This document shows positions 42,847 to 53,151 of a stretch of 64,000 bases of DNA, piece after piece (position 1 is the first letter of the stretch; every line of letters begins with the position of its first letter). The position numbers and the translations under genes are program-made. A model generated the notes under the pieces. The model searched no databases and had not been told where the DNA came from. It worked only from the letters and a program-made list of their open reading frames with translations. Origin of the DNA: Ideonella_A sakaiensis_A (lineage in GTDB: Bacteria > Pseudomonadota > Gammaproteobacteria > Burkholderiales > Burkholderiaceae_C); contig NZ_CP182947.1 of assembly GCF_048320135.1 (NCBI RefSeq), forward strand, positions 2,418,001 through 2,482,000. Reading direction: 5' to 3'.

Positions 42847-43929
42847 TCAGTCGGAATAGATATGTGTCTGCGCCTTGCCATCGGCGCGTATCACGCCGCG
42901 GTACATGCCTTCGGTATTGAAGGCAAAACTGATTTCACCGTCTGCCGATAACGCAATCAGGCCGCCCTGGCCGTTGCGCGCGTCGAGCGCATCGGCAACC
43001 GTCTGGCGCGCCGCCTCGCCGACTGAAATCCCGCAATAACGCATCCTCGCCGCGACATCGTGGGCCACCAGGCCGCGGATGAAAAATTCGCCGCTGCCGG
43101 TACACGACACCGCGGCGGTCGCATTGTCTGCATAGGTGCCGGCGCCGATCAGTGGTGAATCGCCGACCCGCCCATACAGCTTGTTCGTCACGCCGCCGGT
43201 CGATGTCGCCGCGGCAAGGTTGCCGTGCTGGTCGAGCGCGACCGCGCCGACCGTGCCGAATTTGTCGTCGACATGCGCCGGCGCGCTGCGTCCCGATGCT
43301 GCTGCGCTCGGCGCGCCATCGGCCCGCGGCTTGCCGTCGTGATCGAGCACGACCTGCCCGCCCGCCTTCGCCTTCTGCAGCTGGTCCCAGCGGTGCTGGG
43401 TGAAGAAATAAGACGGTTCGACGATCGCCAGTTGCTGGTCGGCGGCAAAGCGCTCGGCACCGGCACCAATCAGCATCACATGCGCGGTTTTTTCCATCAC
43501 CGCGCGTGCCGCGATCACCGGGTTGCGGACTGTCGTGACGCCGGCGACCGCCCCGGCCATGCCGCTGCGCCCGTCCATCACCGATGCGTCGAGTTCGTTG
43601 CGGCCGTCCGCAGTAAATACCGCGCCCTTGCCGGCATTGAACAGCGGGTCGTCCTCGAGCGCGACGACCGCAGCGACCACCGCATCGAGCGCCGAGCCGC
43701 CGCCGGCCAGCACCGCATGGCCGGCGCGCAATGCGGTTTCGAGCCCGTCGCGGTACTGCCGCTCGATCCGCGGCGTGATCGTCTGCCGGGTGATCGTTCC
43801 GGCGCCGCCATGAATCAGCAGCGTGATGCGCTGCGGGTCTGCTGCGGCCGGCGCATCGGCCGGCAGCGCGGCGCCGGCGAGCGCCGCGATCTCGGCCGTC
43901 GAAGCAGGCCGGCAAGCTTTGGTGGTCAT
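42847..43929 (-). CDS. Isoaspartyl peptidase / plant-type L-asparaginase (Ntn hydrolase)
   Basis: A 360-residue precursor starting at ATG 43929. LLIHGGAGTI opens the fold, FNAGKGAVFTADGRNELDASVMDG follows, and DKFGTVGAVALD gives the cleavage site with Thr as the new N-terminal nucleophile of the beta chain; TGSGEFFIRG completes the site. Family enzymes cut isoaspartyl dipeptides and asparagine after autocleavage. About 35 residues precede the usual start of the fold and do not look like a signal peptide. Divergent from Hsp20 by 172 nt. The assignment is secure; substrate preference is not. Confidence 0.92.
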   Translation of the reverse strand: MTTKACRPASTAEIAALAGAALPADAPAAADPQRITLLIHGGAGTITRQTITPRIERQYRDGLETALRAGHAVLAGGGSALDAVVAAVVALEDDPLFNAGKGAVFTADGRNELDASVMDGRSGMAGAVAGVTTVRNPVIAARAVMEKTAHVMLIGAGAERFAADQQLAIVEPSYFFTQHRWDQLQKAKAGGQVVLDHDGKPRADGAPSAAASGRSAPAHVDDKFGTVGAVALDQHGNLAAATSTGGVTNKLYGRVGDSPLIGAGTYADNATAAVSCTGSGEFFIRGLVAHDVAARMRYCGISVGEAARQTVADALDARNGQGGLIALSADGEISFAFNTEGMYRGVIRADGKAQTHIYSD

Positions 43930-44101
43930 CGTGTGTCGTTGCGCAACCGGCCCGCGGCCGGCTCTGCTGCGCCGATCGAGTCTAGCCGGAACCGTCGCTG
44001 ACTTGACGCCGCCGCTCCCGCCCCCATCTTCAACAGCAACGAAGCGTCTCGGCATGGCGCAGCGCGTGTCGTGTCGAGCGTGCTGAATGAAAGGAGATGC
44101 C

Positions 44102-44614
44102 ATGAAGATGCAACAAGCGATCAAGGAAGGTTTTGACTCGGTCCGCGAGTCGCTGGCCGAAGGCTGGGAACGCTTGCGTCAATCGACGGCCGGTGCGCTG
44201 ACGCGCTTCAAGCCGTCGGAGCGTTCGAATCCGCCGGCGCACACCGAGATCGATGATTCGAACTGGTTGCCCGGCCCGCGCTGGGCCTTGATGGGTGGCG
44301 ACGTGTTCGAGGACGACGACCGACTGATCGTCCGGCTCGAGGTACCAGGCATGGAGCGCAGCGACTTCGACATCGAGGTGCGCGACCAGCGGCTGATCGT
44401 CCGCGGCGAGAAGCGCTTCGAGCGCGAGCAGAGCAATGGCCGCTGGCGCACGCTGCAGTGCGCCTATGGCCGCTTCCAGCGCAGCGTGCCGCTGCCGAAA
44501 TCGATCGTCGTCGACGACGCCAATGCGACATACCGCCGCGGCGTATTGCGCATCGAGTTGCCGAAGGCGCGCGATGTGCAGCCGCAGCGGCGCATCGTGC
44601 CGGTGGTCGGCTGA
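44102..44614 (+). CDS. Small heat-shock protein, Hsp20/alpha-crystallin family
   Basis: A 170-residue chaperone. The alpha-crystallin domain (about 68-160) has DRLIVRLEVPGMERSDFDIEV, RLIVRGEKRFER, and the RRGVLRIELPK strand. The N-terminus of about 60 residues is helical and Ser/Arg-rich. I choose ATG 44102 because GGAGA sits between it and an earlier in-frame ATG at 44087. It binds unfolding proteins without ATP. No heat-shock promoter was identified by eye. Confidence 0.92.
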   Translation: MKMQQAIKEGFDSVRESLAEGWERLRQSTAGALTRFKPSERSNPPAHTEIDDSNWLPGPRWALMGGDVFEDDDRLIVRLEVPGMERSDFDIEVRDQRLIVRGEKRFEREQSNGRWRTLQCAYGRFQRSVPLPKSIVVDDANATYRRGVLRIELPKARDVQPQRRIVPVVG

Positions 44615-44631
44615 CGGCCCGCGGACGCGAC

Positions 44632-45000
44632 TCAGGGCCGGGCGATCTGGCCGGCGCCGCGCTCGTCCGGCGCCGGACCGGCTGGCGCCGCGGCATGACG
44701 GAGCATGTCCGGCACATTCGCGGCGTCATCGAGGCTTTGCATCGCGGCGATGCGGAGCCCGCCCCCCGCACCGACAACCGCTACCGCCTGCGCCTTTTTC
44801 GGGCACAGCCCGAGGCAGGTCGACAGGATGATGCGCGGCCTCGGTCTGACGTCCTTCGATGTCCGCCGCGCTTCGCCGGCGAAGGATTTCGCAGTAAAAC
44901 CCTTCGGGCCCTTGCTGCGCTTCGCGCAGGCCCGGCAGACGATCACCAGCGACTGCCACGTCGGCTCGGTGCCGAGCCGATGCTGCTTGTTTTTCGTCAT
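44632..45000 (-). CDS. (2Fe-2S) ferredoxin-like / thioredoxin-fold protein
   Basis: A 122-residue protein from ATG 45000. It has CRACAKR near residue 22 and STCLGLCPK further on, four Cys in a CxxC...CxxxC arrangement like the thioredoxin-like [2Fe-2S] ferredoxins (DUF1636-like proteins). A conserved role is not known; such proteins often sit near metabolic operons. The C-terminal 40 residues are Ala/Pro-rich. It follows the thiamine operon on the same strand, about 85 nt after thiDE, so cotranscription is possible. Converges with the Hsp20 gene. Confidence 0.7.
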   Translation of the reverse strand: MTKNKQHRLGTEPTWQSLVIVCRACAKRSKGPKGFTAKSFAGEARRTSKDVRPRPRIILSTCLGLCPKKAQAVAVVGAGGGLRIAAMQSLDDAANVPDMLRHAAAPAGPAPDERGAGQIARP

Positions 45001-45084
45001 CCGGCCAGCGTAGCGCCGCCGCGCCGGCATTGGCGTAGGACATCGCCCAGGCCTTGCCGGCGCTGCGGGCCGCAGGCGCCGCGG

Positions 45085-46668
45085 TCAGCCAGCGGGGCCG
45101 GCCTGCCCGCACAACGAGGATTGGGGCCAGCCGGGCGAAACGGCAACGGCAGCTGCTTCTCCCTGTTGCATCGCCTGCTGCAACAGCGCGACCTTCACCT
45201 TTGCGTCACCATCGATCGCCCGCACCACACAGACACCGTCGACACCCACTTCCGCCGCCGCCTGCACGCGTTCCGGCGACAGGATGCCGCCGATCGCCAC
45301 CACCGGCGCGCCGGCCATTCGTTGCCACCAGCGCAGATTGACGAGCCCCTGCGGCCGCCACGGCATCGCCTTCGTCAGCGTCGGCCAGACCGGCCCGCAG
45401 GCGATATAGCGCGGCGCCAGCGAACGCGCGCGGCACAGCTCCCACAGGCTGTGCGTGCTGATGCCGAGCGCCAGCCCGCTGGCCGCCAGCTCGGCCCGGC
45501 CTGCTTCGCCGAGCGCAAGCAGATCCTCCTGGCCGAGGTGCACCGCGCCGGCACCAAGTTCGCGCGCCAGCTGCCAGTGGTCGTTGATGAACAGTTCGGC
45601 GCCGGCTTCGCGGCAGGCGGTGATGGCCTGTTGCAGCGAACTGCGCAAACCCGTCGTCCACGCGGCGTCGACGTCCGGCGGCGTCTTGATGCGCAGCTGC
45701 ACCGTGCGCACGCCGGCCGCCAGCACCTGCTGCAGCCGTTCGCTGCTGTCGACGATCGCATACAGGCCGAGCGGCCGCGCGGCCGCTTGCGCCACGGCCT
45801 CGAAGCGCGGTTCTTCGCCCCATGACAGGCGCGGCAGCAGCGAAGGCTCGGTGATGAACGCTGGCTCCGCACGGACCGGCCCTGGGCCGCTGCCGGCGGC
45901 ACAGGCGGCGCGCAAGGCGCCGCCGGTTGCCATCTTCGCGATCACCGCGGCATCGGCCGCGACGAAGCCGCGCGCCAGCGCCGCCGCGAGGCTGGTGGCA
46001 AATGTGCAACCGGTTCCGTGTTGGTGCGCGGTCGCGATCCGCGGCGAGGCGAGCCAGCCGCTGGCGTGTTCACTCGCCAGCCAGTCGAGCACATCACCAT
46101 CGCGGTCGGCGCTGTCGCCGCCGGTGATGCAGACGGCAGCTGCGCCGGCTTCGCGCAGCGCAGCCGCGAGCAGCGGCAATTCGGCCGCATCGTCGTCGCG
46201 GCCGTGGTGGCCGAGCAATGCCCGCGCCTCGCGACGGTTCGGCGTCAGAACACTGGCCCGTGGCAGCAGTTCATCTCGGTAGGCCTGCAGCGTCGCTGCA
46301 TCGGCAAACGAGCCGCCGCTGCTTGCGCCGAGCACCGGATCGACGACCAGCGCCACGTCCCCATCCTGGCGCAGACGGTCGATCCAGCGCGCGACCAGGC
46401 GCACCTGTTCGGCGCCGCCGAGCAGGCCGGTTTTCACGACACGCGGCGGCATGTCCTCGGCGAGCGCCGACAGCTGCGCGTCGATCAGGTCGACCGGCAT
46501 CGCCTCGACCCGCCTCACCGCCAGCGAATGCTGCGCGGTCACCGCGGCGACGACCGGACACAGGTGAACGCTGCAGGCATCGGCGGCGCGCTGGTCGGCG
46601 CTCAGGCCAGCGCCGCCGCCGCTGTCGGTGCCGGCGATGCTCCAGACGATGGGTGGCGCGGCCATCAT
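45085..46668 (-). CDS. thiDE: Bifunctional HMP-P kinase / thiamine-phosphate synthase (ThiD-ThiE fusion)
   Basis: A 527-residue fusion. Residues 1-260 are ThiD (VWSIAGTDSGGGAGLSADQ, VVDPVLGASSGGSF, LTPNRREARALLG, HGTGCTFATSLAAAL). After a linker of about 50 residues, 310-527 are ThiE (LYAIVDSSERLQQVLAAGVRTVQLR, INDHWQLARELGAGAVHLGQED, GPVWPTLTKAMPW). It phosphorylates hydroxymethylpyrimidine phosphate and couples it to thiazole phosphate. The ATG at 46668 overlaps the thiG stop (ATGA); a longer open frame upstream is antisense shadow. It is the last gene of the riboswitch-controlled operon. Confidence 0.94.
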   Translation of the reverse strand: MMAAPPIVWSIAGTDSGGGAGLSADQRAADACSVHLCPVVAAVTAQHSLAVRRVEAMPVDLIDAQLSALAEDMPPRVVKTGLLGGAEQVRLVARWIDRLRQDGDVALVVDPVLGASSGGSFADAATLQAYRDELLPRASVLTPNRREARALLGHHGRDDDAAELPLLAAALREAGAAAVCITGGDSADRDGDVLDWLASEHASGWLASPRIATAHQHGTGCTFATSLAAALARGFVAADAAVIAKMATGGALRAACAAGSGPGPVRAEPAFITEPSLLPRLSWGEEPRFEAVAQAAARPLGLYAIVDSSERLQQVLAAGVRTVQLRIKTPPDVDAAWTTGLRSSLQQAITACREAGAELFINDHWQLARELGAGAVHLGQEDLLALGEAGRAELAASGLALGISTHSLWELCRARSLAPRYIACGPVWPTLTKAMPWRPQGLVNLRWWQRMAGAPVVAIGGILSPERVQAAAEVGVDGVCVVRAIDGDAKVKVALLQQAMQQGEAAAVAVSPGWPQSSLCGQAGPAG

Positions 46669-47513
46669 GCGAACCCCGCCGACGGTGCCTCGCCGAGCAG
46701 CACCGGCTCGCCGCCGACCGGCGTGCTGGCCACCGCAAAATCCTGCGCCGCCATCACACCGGCGCGCCAAGCCGCGCGGCCACCTTCGATCGCCAGCGAA
46801 AAGGCGCGCGCCATCGCGACCGGATCGCGCGCATGCGCGACCGCCGAATTGAGCAGCACCGCATCGAAGCCGAGCTCCAGCGCCTGCGCGGCATGCGACG
46901 GCGCGCCGATGCCGGCATCGATGATCAGCGTCGCATCGGGCAGCCGCTCGCGCAGCGTGCGCAGCGCAAACGGATTCAGCAGACCCTGGCCGGAACCGAT
47001 CGGCGCACCCCACGGCATCAGCAGTGGGCAGCCGGCATCGAGCAGGCGACGGCACAACACCAGGTCGTCGGTGCAATACGGAAAGACGACAAAGCCGTCG
47101 CGCACCAGTTCGTTCGCCGCGGCCAGCAGTTCGAACGGATCGGGTTGCAGCGTATGTTCGTCGCCGACGACCTCGAGCTTGATCCACGGCGTGTCGTACA
47201 GCTCGCGCGCCATCCGCGCCAGCTGCACCGCCTCGCGGGCGCTGCGGCAGCCGGCGGTATTCGGCAGCAGCCGCGCGCCGCGTTCGCGCAGCACCGCGCC
47301 GATCATCGCGATGAAACCGTTGTCGCCGGCCGCTGCCAACGTGCGTTTCAGGCCGACCGTGACGACCTCGGTGCCGGCCGCGACGATCGCATCGTGCAGC
47401 ACCTGCGGCGATGGATAAGCGGCGGTGCCGAGCAGGAAGCGGCTGTGCAGCGTGACATCGCCGACCTGCCAGGGGTCGTTCGGCGTCGTGGAACGGGATT
47501 GGTTGGACATCAT
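46665..47513 (-). CDS. thiG: Thiazole synthase ThiG
   Basis: A 282-residue TIM-barrel enzyme. It has FLLGTAAYPSPQVLHDAI, LPNTAGCRSAREAVQLARMARE, and WIKLEVVGD with the Schiff-base Lys, then GSGQGLLNPFALRTL and DAGIGAPSHAAQALELGFDAVLLNSA. It joins deoxyxylulose phosphate, dehydroglycine and ThiS-thiocarboxylate into the thiazole. Gene order thiO-thiS-thiG fits the aerobic glycine-oxidase route. Two ATGs open the frame (MMSNQS). It lies 24 nt downstream of thiS. Confidence 0.95.
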   Translation of the reverse strand: MMSNQSRSTTPNDPWQVGDVTLHSRFLLGTAAYPSPQVLHDAIVAAGTEVVTVGLKRTLAAAGDNGFIAMIGAVLRERGARLLPNTAGCRSAREAVQLARMARELYDTPWIKLEVVGDEHTLQPDPFELLAAANELVRDGFVVFPYCTDDLVLCRRLLDAGCPLLMPWGAPIGSGQGLLNPFALRTLRERLPDATLIIDAGIGAPSHAAQALELGFDAVLLNSAVAHARDPVAMARAFSLAIEGGRAAWRAGVMAAQDFAVASTPVGGEPVLLGEAPSAGFA

Positions 47514-47537
47514 GGCTTCAATGGGTCGGGTCGAGGC

Positions 47538-47756
47538 TCAGCCACCGACGATCGGCTGGAACAGCAGTACCGCGTCGCCTTCGCGCAGCGGCTGTGTCTC
47601 ACGCTGGCTGCGCGCGATGAACTGGCCGTTCAGTGCGGTCGCGACGGCATTCGGCGCATGGCCGAGCGACTCGACCAGCGCCGCCAGCGAGCTGCCGTCG
47701 GCAATGCACTGCGGCTTGCCATCGAGCTGGATCGTGATCGCGTGAACGGTTTCCAT
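47538..47756 (-). CDS. thiS: Sulphur carrier protein ThiS
   Basis: A 72-residue ubiquitin-fold carrier ending in PIVGG, the C-terminal Gly-Gly that is adenylated and thiocarboxylated. GQFIARSQRETQPLREGDAVLLF is the family core. It delivers sulphur to ThiG. Its ATG overlaps the thiO stop by one base. No thiF is in this cluster, so activation must come from a ThiF/MoeB elsewhere. Confidence 0.94.
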   Translation of the reverse strand: METVHAITIQLDGKPQCIADGSSLAALVESLGHAPNAVATALNGQFIARSQRETQPLREGDAVLLFQPIVGG

Positions 47757-48823
47757 CAGGCGGTCTCCGGTACGGGGATATCGAGTTGCAGTTCGCAGGC
47801 GCGCAGCACATCGTCGACCAGCGCCGGCGCCAGCAGCCAGCCGTGGCGGAACAGGCCGTTGATCCGGACCAGCCCCGGCTCGACCGAGCTCAACGGTTCG
47901 TTGTCCGGCAGGGCCGGCCGCAGGTTGACGTCGAGCCGCGCGATGCGTGCTTCGGCGAGCGCCGGCATCACGCTGTGCGCCGCACTCATCAGTTCGACCG
48001 CCGAGCGCAGCGACATCGGCGAGCGGTCTTCGCTTTCGATCTCGCTCGCGCCGACCAGCAGGGTGTCGGCCGATCGCGGTACCAGGTAGATGCGGTGCCG
48101 CGGGTGCAGCAGCCGCAGCGGCCGCGTCAGCCCGTGGCGCGGCGCATCGAGCCAGACCATCTCGCCGCGCACGCCGCGCACCGGCAACTCGGGGCGGGCG
48201 CCGGTTCCGCGCACGTCGAAGACGACATCGAAGCGCCGTGCCGAGCCATCAGCAAGCCGCAATTCTCCGGCGCGCAGCTGCTGCACCGGCCGTTGCCAGT
48301 GCCATGAGACATCCGGCGCTTCGGCGAACAAAGCCTGCAGCGTGGCGACCGCATCGATCTGCCCTTCGCCGGGCAGCAGCCAGCTGTTTGCGGTCGGTTG
48401 CAGCGCCGGTTCCAGTTCGGCGAGCTGCGTGGCCGACAGCTCCTCGGCGCGGGGCATCGGCTGCGGCGCCGCGGCCAGCCGCGCCAGCACACGCCGCGCC
48501 GCGCCGGCGTCGCCGCGGTGCGCCAGCAGCAGGCTGCCGCGCACCGAGAATGCCGGCCGGCCGGCCAGCTCGGCGGTGATGCCGCGCCACCGATCGATTG
48601 AGCGCCAGCCGAGCGAAGCGACGTCGACCGAGCTGTTGTCGAGTTCGGCCAGCGGACTCAGCATGCCGGCCGCGCTGAATCCCGCCGGTTGCCGGCCGTC
48701 GAAGGTCGGCGCCGGCCCGGCCGCCGGGTCGAAGACGCAGACCGCATGGCCGGCCCGGCTCAGCCGCCACGCCAGCAAGCGGCCGAGCAGGCCGGCGCCG
48801 GCAATGCCGATGCGCTTGCTCAT
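47756..48823 (-). CDS. thiO: Glycine oxidase ThiO
   Basis: A 355-residue FAD oxidoreductase. The N-terminus GIAGAGLLGRLLAWRLSRAG is the dinucleotide fold, and FSAAGMLSPLAELD is the usual second ThiO element; PRHRIYLVPRSADTLLVGASEIESEDR is the conserved C-terminal part. It oxidises glycine to the imine used by ThiG, needing oxygen, consistent with an aerobic organism. A REPIN-like pair lies between it and thiC, 107 nt in all. It overlaps thiS by one base. Confidence 0.92.
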   Translation of the reverse strand: MSKRIGIAGAGLLGRLLAWRLSRAGHAVCVFDPAAGPAPTFDGRQPAGFSAAGMLSPLAELDNSSVDVASLGWRSIDRWRGITAELAGRPAFSVRGSLLLAHRGDAGAARRVLARLAAAPQPMPRAEELSATQLAELEPALQPTANSWLLPGEGQIDAVATLQALFAEAPDVSWHWQRPVQQLRAGELRLADGSARRFDVVFDVRGTGARPELPVRGVRGEMVWLDAPRHGLTRPLRLLHPRHRIYLVPRSADTLLVGASEIESEDRSPMSLRSAVELMSAAHSVMPALAEARIARLDVNLRPALPDNEPLSSVEPGLVRINGLFRHGWLLAPALVDDVLRACELQLDIPVPETA

Positions 48824-48834
48824 GTCAGCGCTCC

Positions 48835-48903
48835 GTGGGAGGGGCTTCAGCCCCGATTCGATGGTGTGGCGCGAGCCCGAAGCGGGGCTGAAGCCCCTCC
48901 CAC
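48835..48903. repeat. REPIN-like palindromic pair 2
   Basis: Inverted copies of the GTGGGAGGGGCTTCAGCCCC element at 48835 onwards and ending at 48903, separated by about 20 nt. It lies within the thiamine operon, between thiC and thiO. Confidence 0.92.
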
Positions 48904-48930
48904 AATGTTGGGGTCGAGCGTAGTCTCATG

Positions 48931-50823
<1,893 letters not shown>

Positions 50824-50910
50824 CGGGGCTCCTTCGGTCGTTGGATCGGTCAACGCTCCGAAGGTGGCCCGGCGGCCCGCACCCGTGGTGTGGGCGGATG
50901 GACCTGGGGC

Positions 50911-50998
50911 TACAACTCTCCTTTCGCCGGTACTAACCGGATCAAGTTCGCGGGTTTGGGTTCACCATCTCAGCACGCGTTTGCATGCACCCCGGAGC
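50911..50998 (-). ncRNA. TPP riboswitch (THI element)
   Basis: On the minus strand, upstream of thiC, the sequence holds the conserved TPP aptamer parts in order: GGGGTGC, CTGAGATGG, GAACCC, then ACTTGATCCGGTTAGTACC and GGCGAAAGGAGAG. These are the pyrimidine- and pyrophosphate-sensing helices. It ends about 90 nt before the thiC start codon, so bound TPP should lower expression of thiC and the genes after it. The mechanism (termination or translation) is not clear by eye. Confidence 0.95.
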
Positions 50999-51062
50999 GA
51001 GCGCATTGTGGCCGATCCTGCAGAATCCGGTCAATGGCTGTTGCAATTTCAGCGAGGAAGCG

Positions 51063-51557
51063 ATGTCCGATGCCAGCTTTCCGATTGCCATACGCGCGGG
51101 CGAGGTCGCACCGCGCAACCGGCCGTCGAACTACCCGCAACCGATTGCCGCTCGTTTGGCCGGCCGCGAGAAACGCGTGCTCGGGGACCTGTTCGGCCTG
51201 CGCAATTTCGGTGTCAACCTGACGCGACTCGCGCCCGGCGCGGTATCGGCCTTGCGTCATGCCCATGCATCGCAGGACGAGTTCATCTATGTGCTGCAGG
51301 GCCGTCCGGTATTGCGGACCGACGCCGGCGACACGCCGCTCGAACCGGGCATGTGCGCCGGTTTTCGCGCTGGCAGCGGCGATGCGCACCAGTTGACGAA
51401 TCCGACCGACGCCGAGGTCGTCTTTCTCGAGATCGGCGATCGCAGTGCCGACGACAGCGTCAGTTATCCGGACGATGACCTGGTCGCTCGCGCCGGTGCC
51501 GGCGGCTGGCAATTCACCCACAAGAACGGTGACCCGTATCCGGGGCAGCAAGGATGA
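51063..51557 (+). CDS. Cupin-domain protein
   Basis: A 164-residue protein from ATG 51063 with a GAGGAAG site upstream. It has ALRHAHASQDEFIYVLQGRPVLRTDAGDTPLEPGMCAGFRAGSGDAHQL, the two cupin motifs with His and Glu residues for metal binding, in a double-stranded beta-helix. Typical of small single-cupin proteins; substrate unknown. The stop overlaps the start of the acyl-CoA ligase gene by 4 nt (ATGA), so they are coupled. It is divergent from thiC. Confidence 0.85.
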   Translation: MSDASFPIAIRAGEVAPRNRPSNYPQPIAARLAGREKRVLGDLFGLRNFGVNLTRLAPGAVSALRHAHASQDEFIYVLQGRPVLRTDAGDTPLEPGMCAGFRAGSGDAHQLTNPTDAEVVFLEIGDRSADDSVSYPDDDLVARAGAGGWQFTHKNGDPYPGQQG

Positions 51558-53098
51558 ACCTCGCGCACTGGCTGCAGCGCCGCGCCAACATCGATCCGCA
51601 TCGACCGGCGATCGCGCATGGCGAGACGGTCTGGGCCGACTATGCCGGCTTTGCCGCACGCGCTGCACGCACCGCGGGCTGGCTGCGTTCGCAGCGTGTC
51701 TCGGCCGGCGATCGGGTCGCGCTGTTTCTGCCAAACCGGCCCGAATACCTGCCGCTGTTGTGGGGCATCTGGTGGGCCGGCGCGGTTGCGGTGCCGGTCA
51801 ATGCAAAGCTGCATGTGCGCGAGACCGCCTGGATCGCCGGGCACAGCGGCAGCCGCATCGTCTTCACCGATGCAGACCATCGCGATGCACTGGTCGGCGC
51901 GCTTCGCGAAGCCGGCTCGAACGCGCAGGTCGTCGGCGAGTTCGGTTTTCTCGACGATCGATCGATCCCGCTCGAGCCGATCACGGACCGGGCCGAAAAC
52001 GATCCGGCCTGGCTGTTCTATACCAGCGGCACGACCGGCCGGCCGAAAGGCGTGACGCTGGCCGCGCGCCAGCTGCGCTGGTGCTCGATGGCCTACCTGG
52101 CCTCGGTGCAGCCGGTCGGGCCCGCAGACGTGATGCTGCACCCGGCGCCGCTGTCGCACGGCGGCGGTTTGTACCACCTGCCCTATGTGCTGAACGGCGG
52201 GCTCAACGTCGTGCCCGCATCGGGTGGTTTCGAGCCGGCCGAGGTGCTCGCGCTCGCCGCGCACTGGCGCAATGCGTCGTTTTTTGCCGCGCCGACGATC
52301 GTCCGCCGGCTCGTCGACGCAGCGCGCCACGCATGCCGCCAGCCGGAGGGCCTGGCGACGATCTGCTACGGCGGCGGCCCGATGTACCTCGCCGACATCG
52401 AGGATGCGCTCGACGTGATCGGCCCGCATTTCGCGCAGATCTACGGCCAGGGCGAATGCCCGATGACGATCAGCGTGCTGCCGCGCGCATTGATCAACGA
52501 CCGCTCGCAGCCGCGCTGGCGCGAACGGCTGGCGTCGGTGGGTTATGCGCAATCGATGGTCGAGGTCACGGTGCGCGGCGACGATGGCGAAGCGCTGCCG
52601 GCCGGCAGCAGCGGCGAGGTCTGCGTACGCGGCGACGTCGTGATGGAGGGTTACTGGAACGATCCCGCGGCCACCGCAGCGACCCTGCGCGACGGCTGGT
52701 TGTGGACCGGCGATATTGGCCGCCTCGACGACGACGGCTTTCTGACGCTGCTCGACCGCAGCAAGGACCTGGTCGTCAGCGGCGGCAGCAACATCTATCC
52801 GCGCGAAGTCGAGGAGGCGCTGCTGATGCACCCCGGCGTCGCCGAGGTGTCGGTGATCGGCCGGCCCGATCCCGAATGGGGCGAGGTCATCGTCGCGTAT
52901 GTCGTTCGCAGCGGCGCGGTCGATGCCGCGGCACTCGATGCGTTCTGCGTCGAGCACATCGCACGCTTCAAGCGGCCGAAACACTACCGCTTCGTCGACG
53001 AGTTGCCGAAGAACAATTACGGCAAGGTGCTGAAGACGGCGCTGCGCGAGATCGAAGCCGGCAAAGCCGCCGGCGGCGACGCGGCGCCGTCCGACTGA
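51554..53098 (+). CDS. AMP-forming acyl-CoA synthetase
   Basis: A 514-residue ANL-superfamily enzyme. The P-loop is FYTSGTTGRPKGVTL at about 155-169, with YGQGECPMT, WLWTGDIGRLDDDGFLTLLDRSKD and the C-terminal Lys in LPKNNYGKVLK. It activates a carboxylic acid as acyl-AMP and then CoA ester. The acid cannot be named. It is translationally coupled to the cupin gene, and a transglutaminase-like protein gene follows 54 nt later. Distinct from the second acyl-CoA synthetase at 61-63 kb. Confidence 0.9.
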   Translation: MNLAHWLQRRANIDPHRPAIAHGETVWADYAGFAARAARTAGWLRSQRVSAGDRVALFLPNRPEYLPLLWGIWWAGAVAVPVNAKLHVRETAWIAGHSGSRIVFTDADHRDALVGALREAGSNAQVVGEFGFLDDRSIPLEPITDRAENDPAWLFYTSGTTGRPKGVTLAARQLRWCSMAYLASVQPVGPADVMLHPAPLSHGGGLYHLPYVLNGGLNVVPASGGFEPAEVLALAAHWRNASFFAAPTIVRRLVDAARHACRQPEGLATICYGGGPMYLADIEDALDVIGPHFAQIYGQGECPMTISVLPRALINDRSQPRWRERLASVGYAQSMVEVTVRGDDGEALPAGSSGEVCVRGDVVMEGYWNDPAATAATLRDGWLWTGDIGRLDDDGFLTLLDRSKDLVVSGGSNIYPREVEEALLMHPGVAEVSVIGRPDPEWGEVIVAYVVRSGAVDAAALDAFCVEHIARFKRPKHYRFVDELPKNNYGKVLKTALREIEAGKAAGGDAAPSD

Positions 53099-53151
53099 AC
53101 GCGCGTTTGGCCGCGGGCAGAATCACCGCTTTCAGCAACCGGAGAAGTGCG

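Noticed and set aside
45455..48307. Several long plus-strand frames opposite the thiamine genes
   Set aside because: Each is antisense to a gene with clear active-site motifs on the minus strand.
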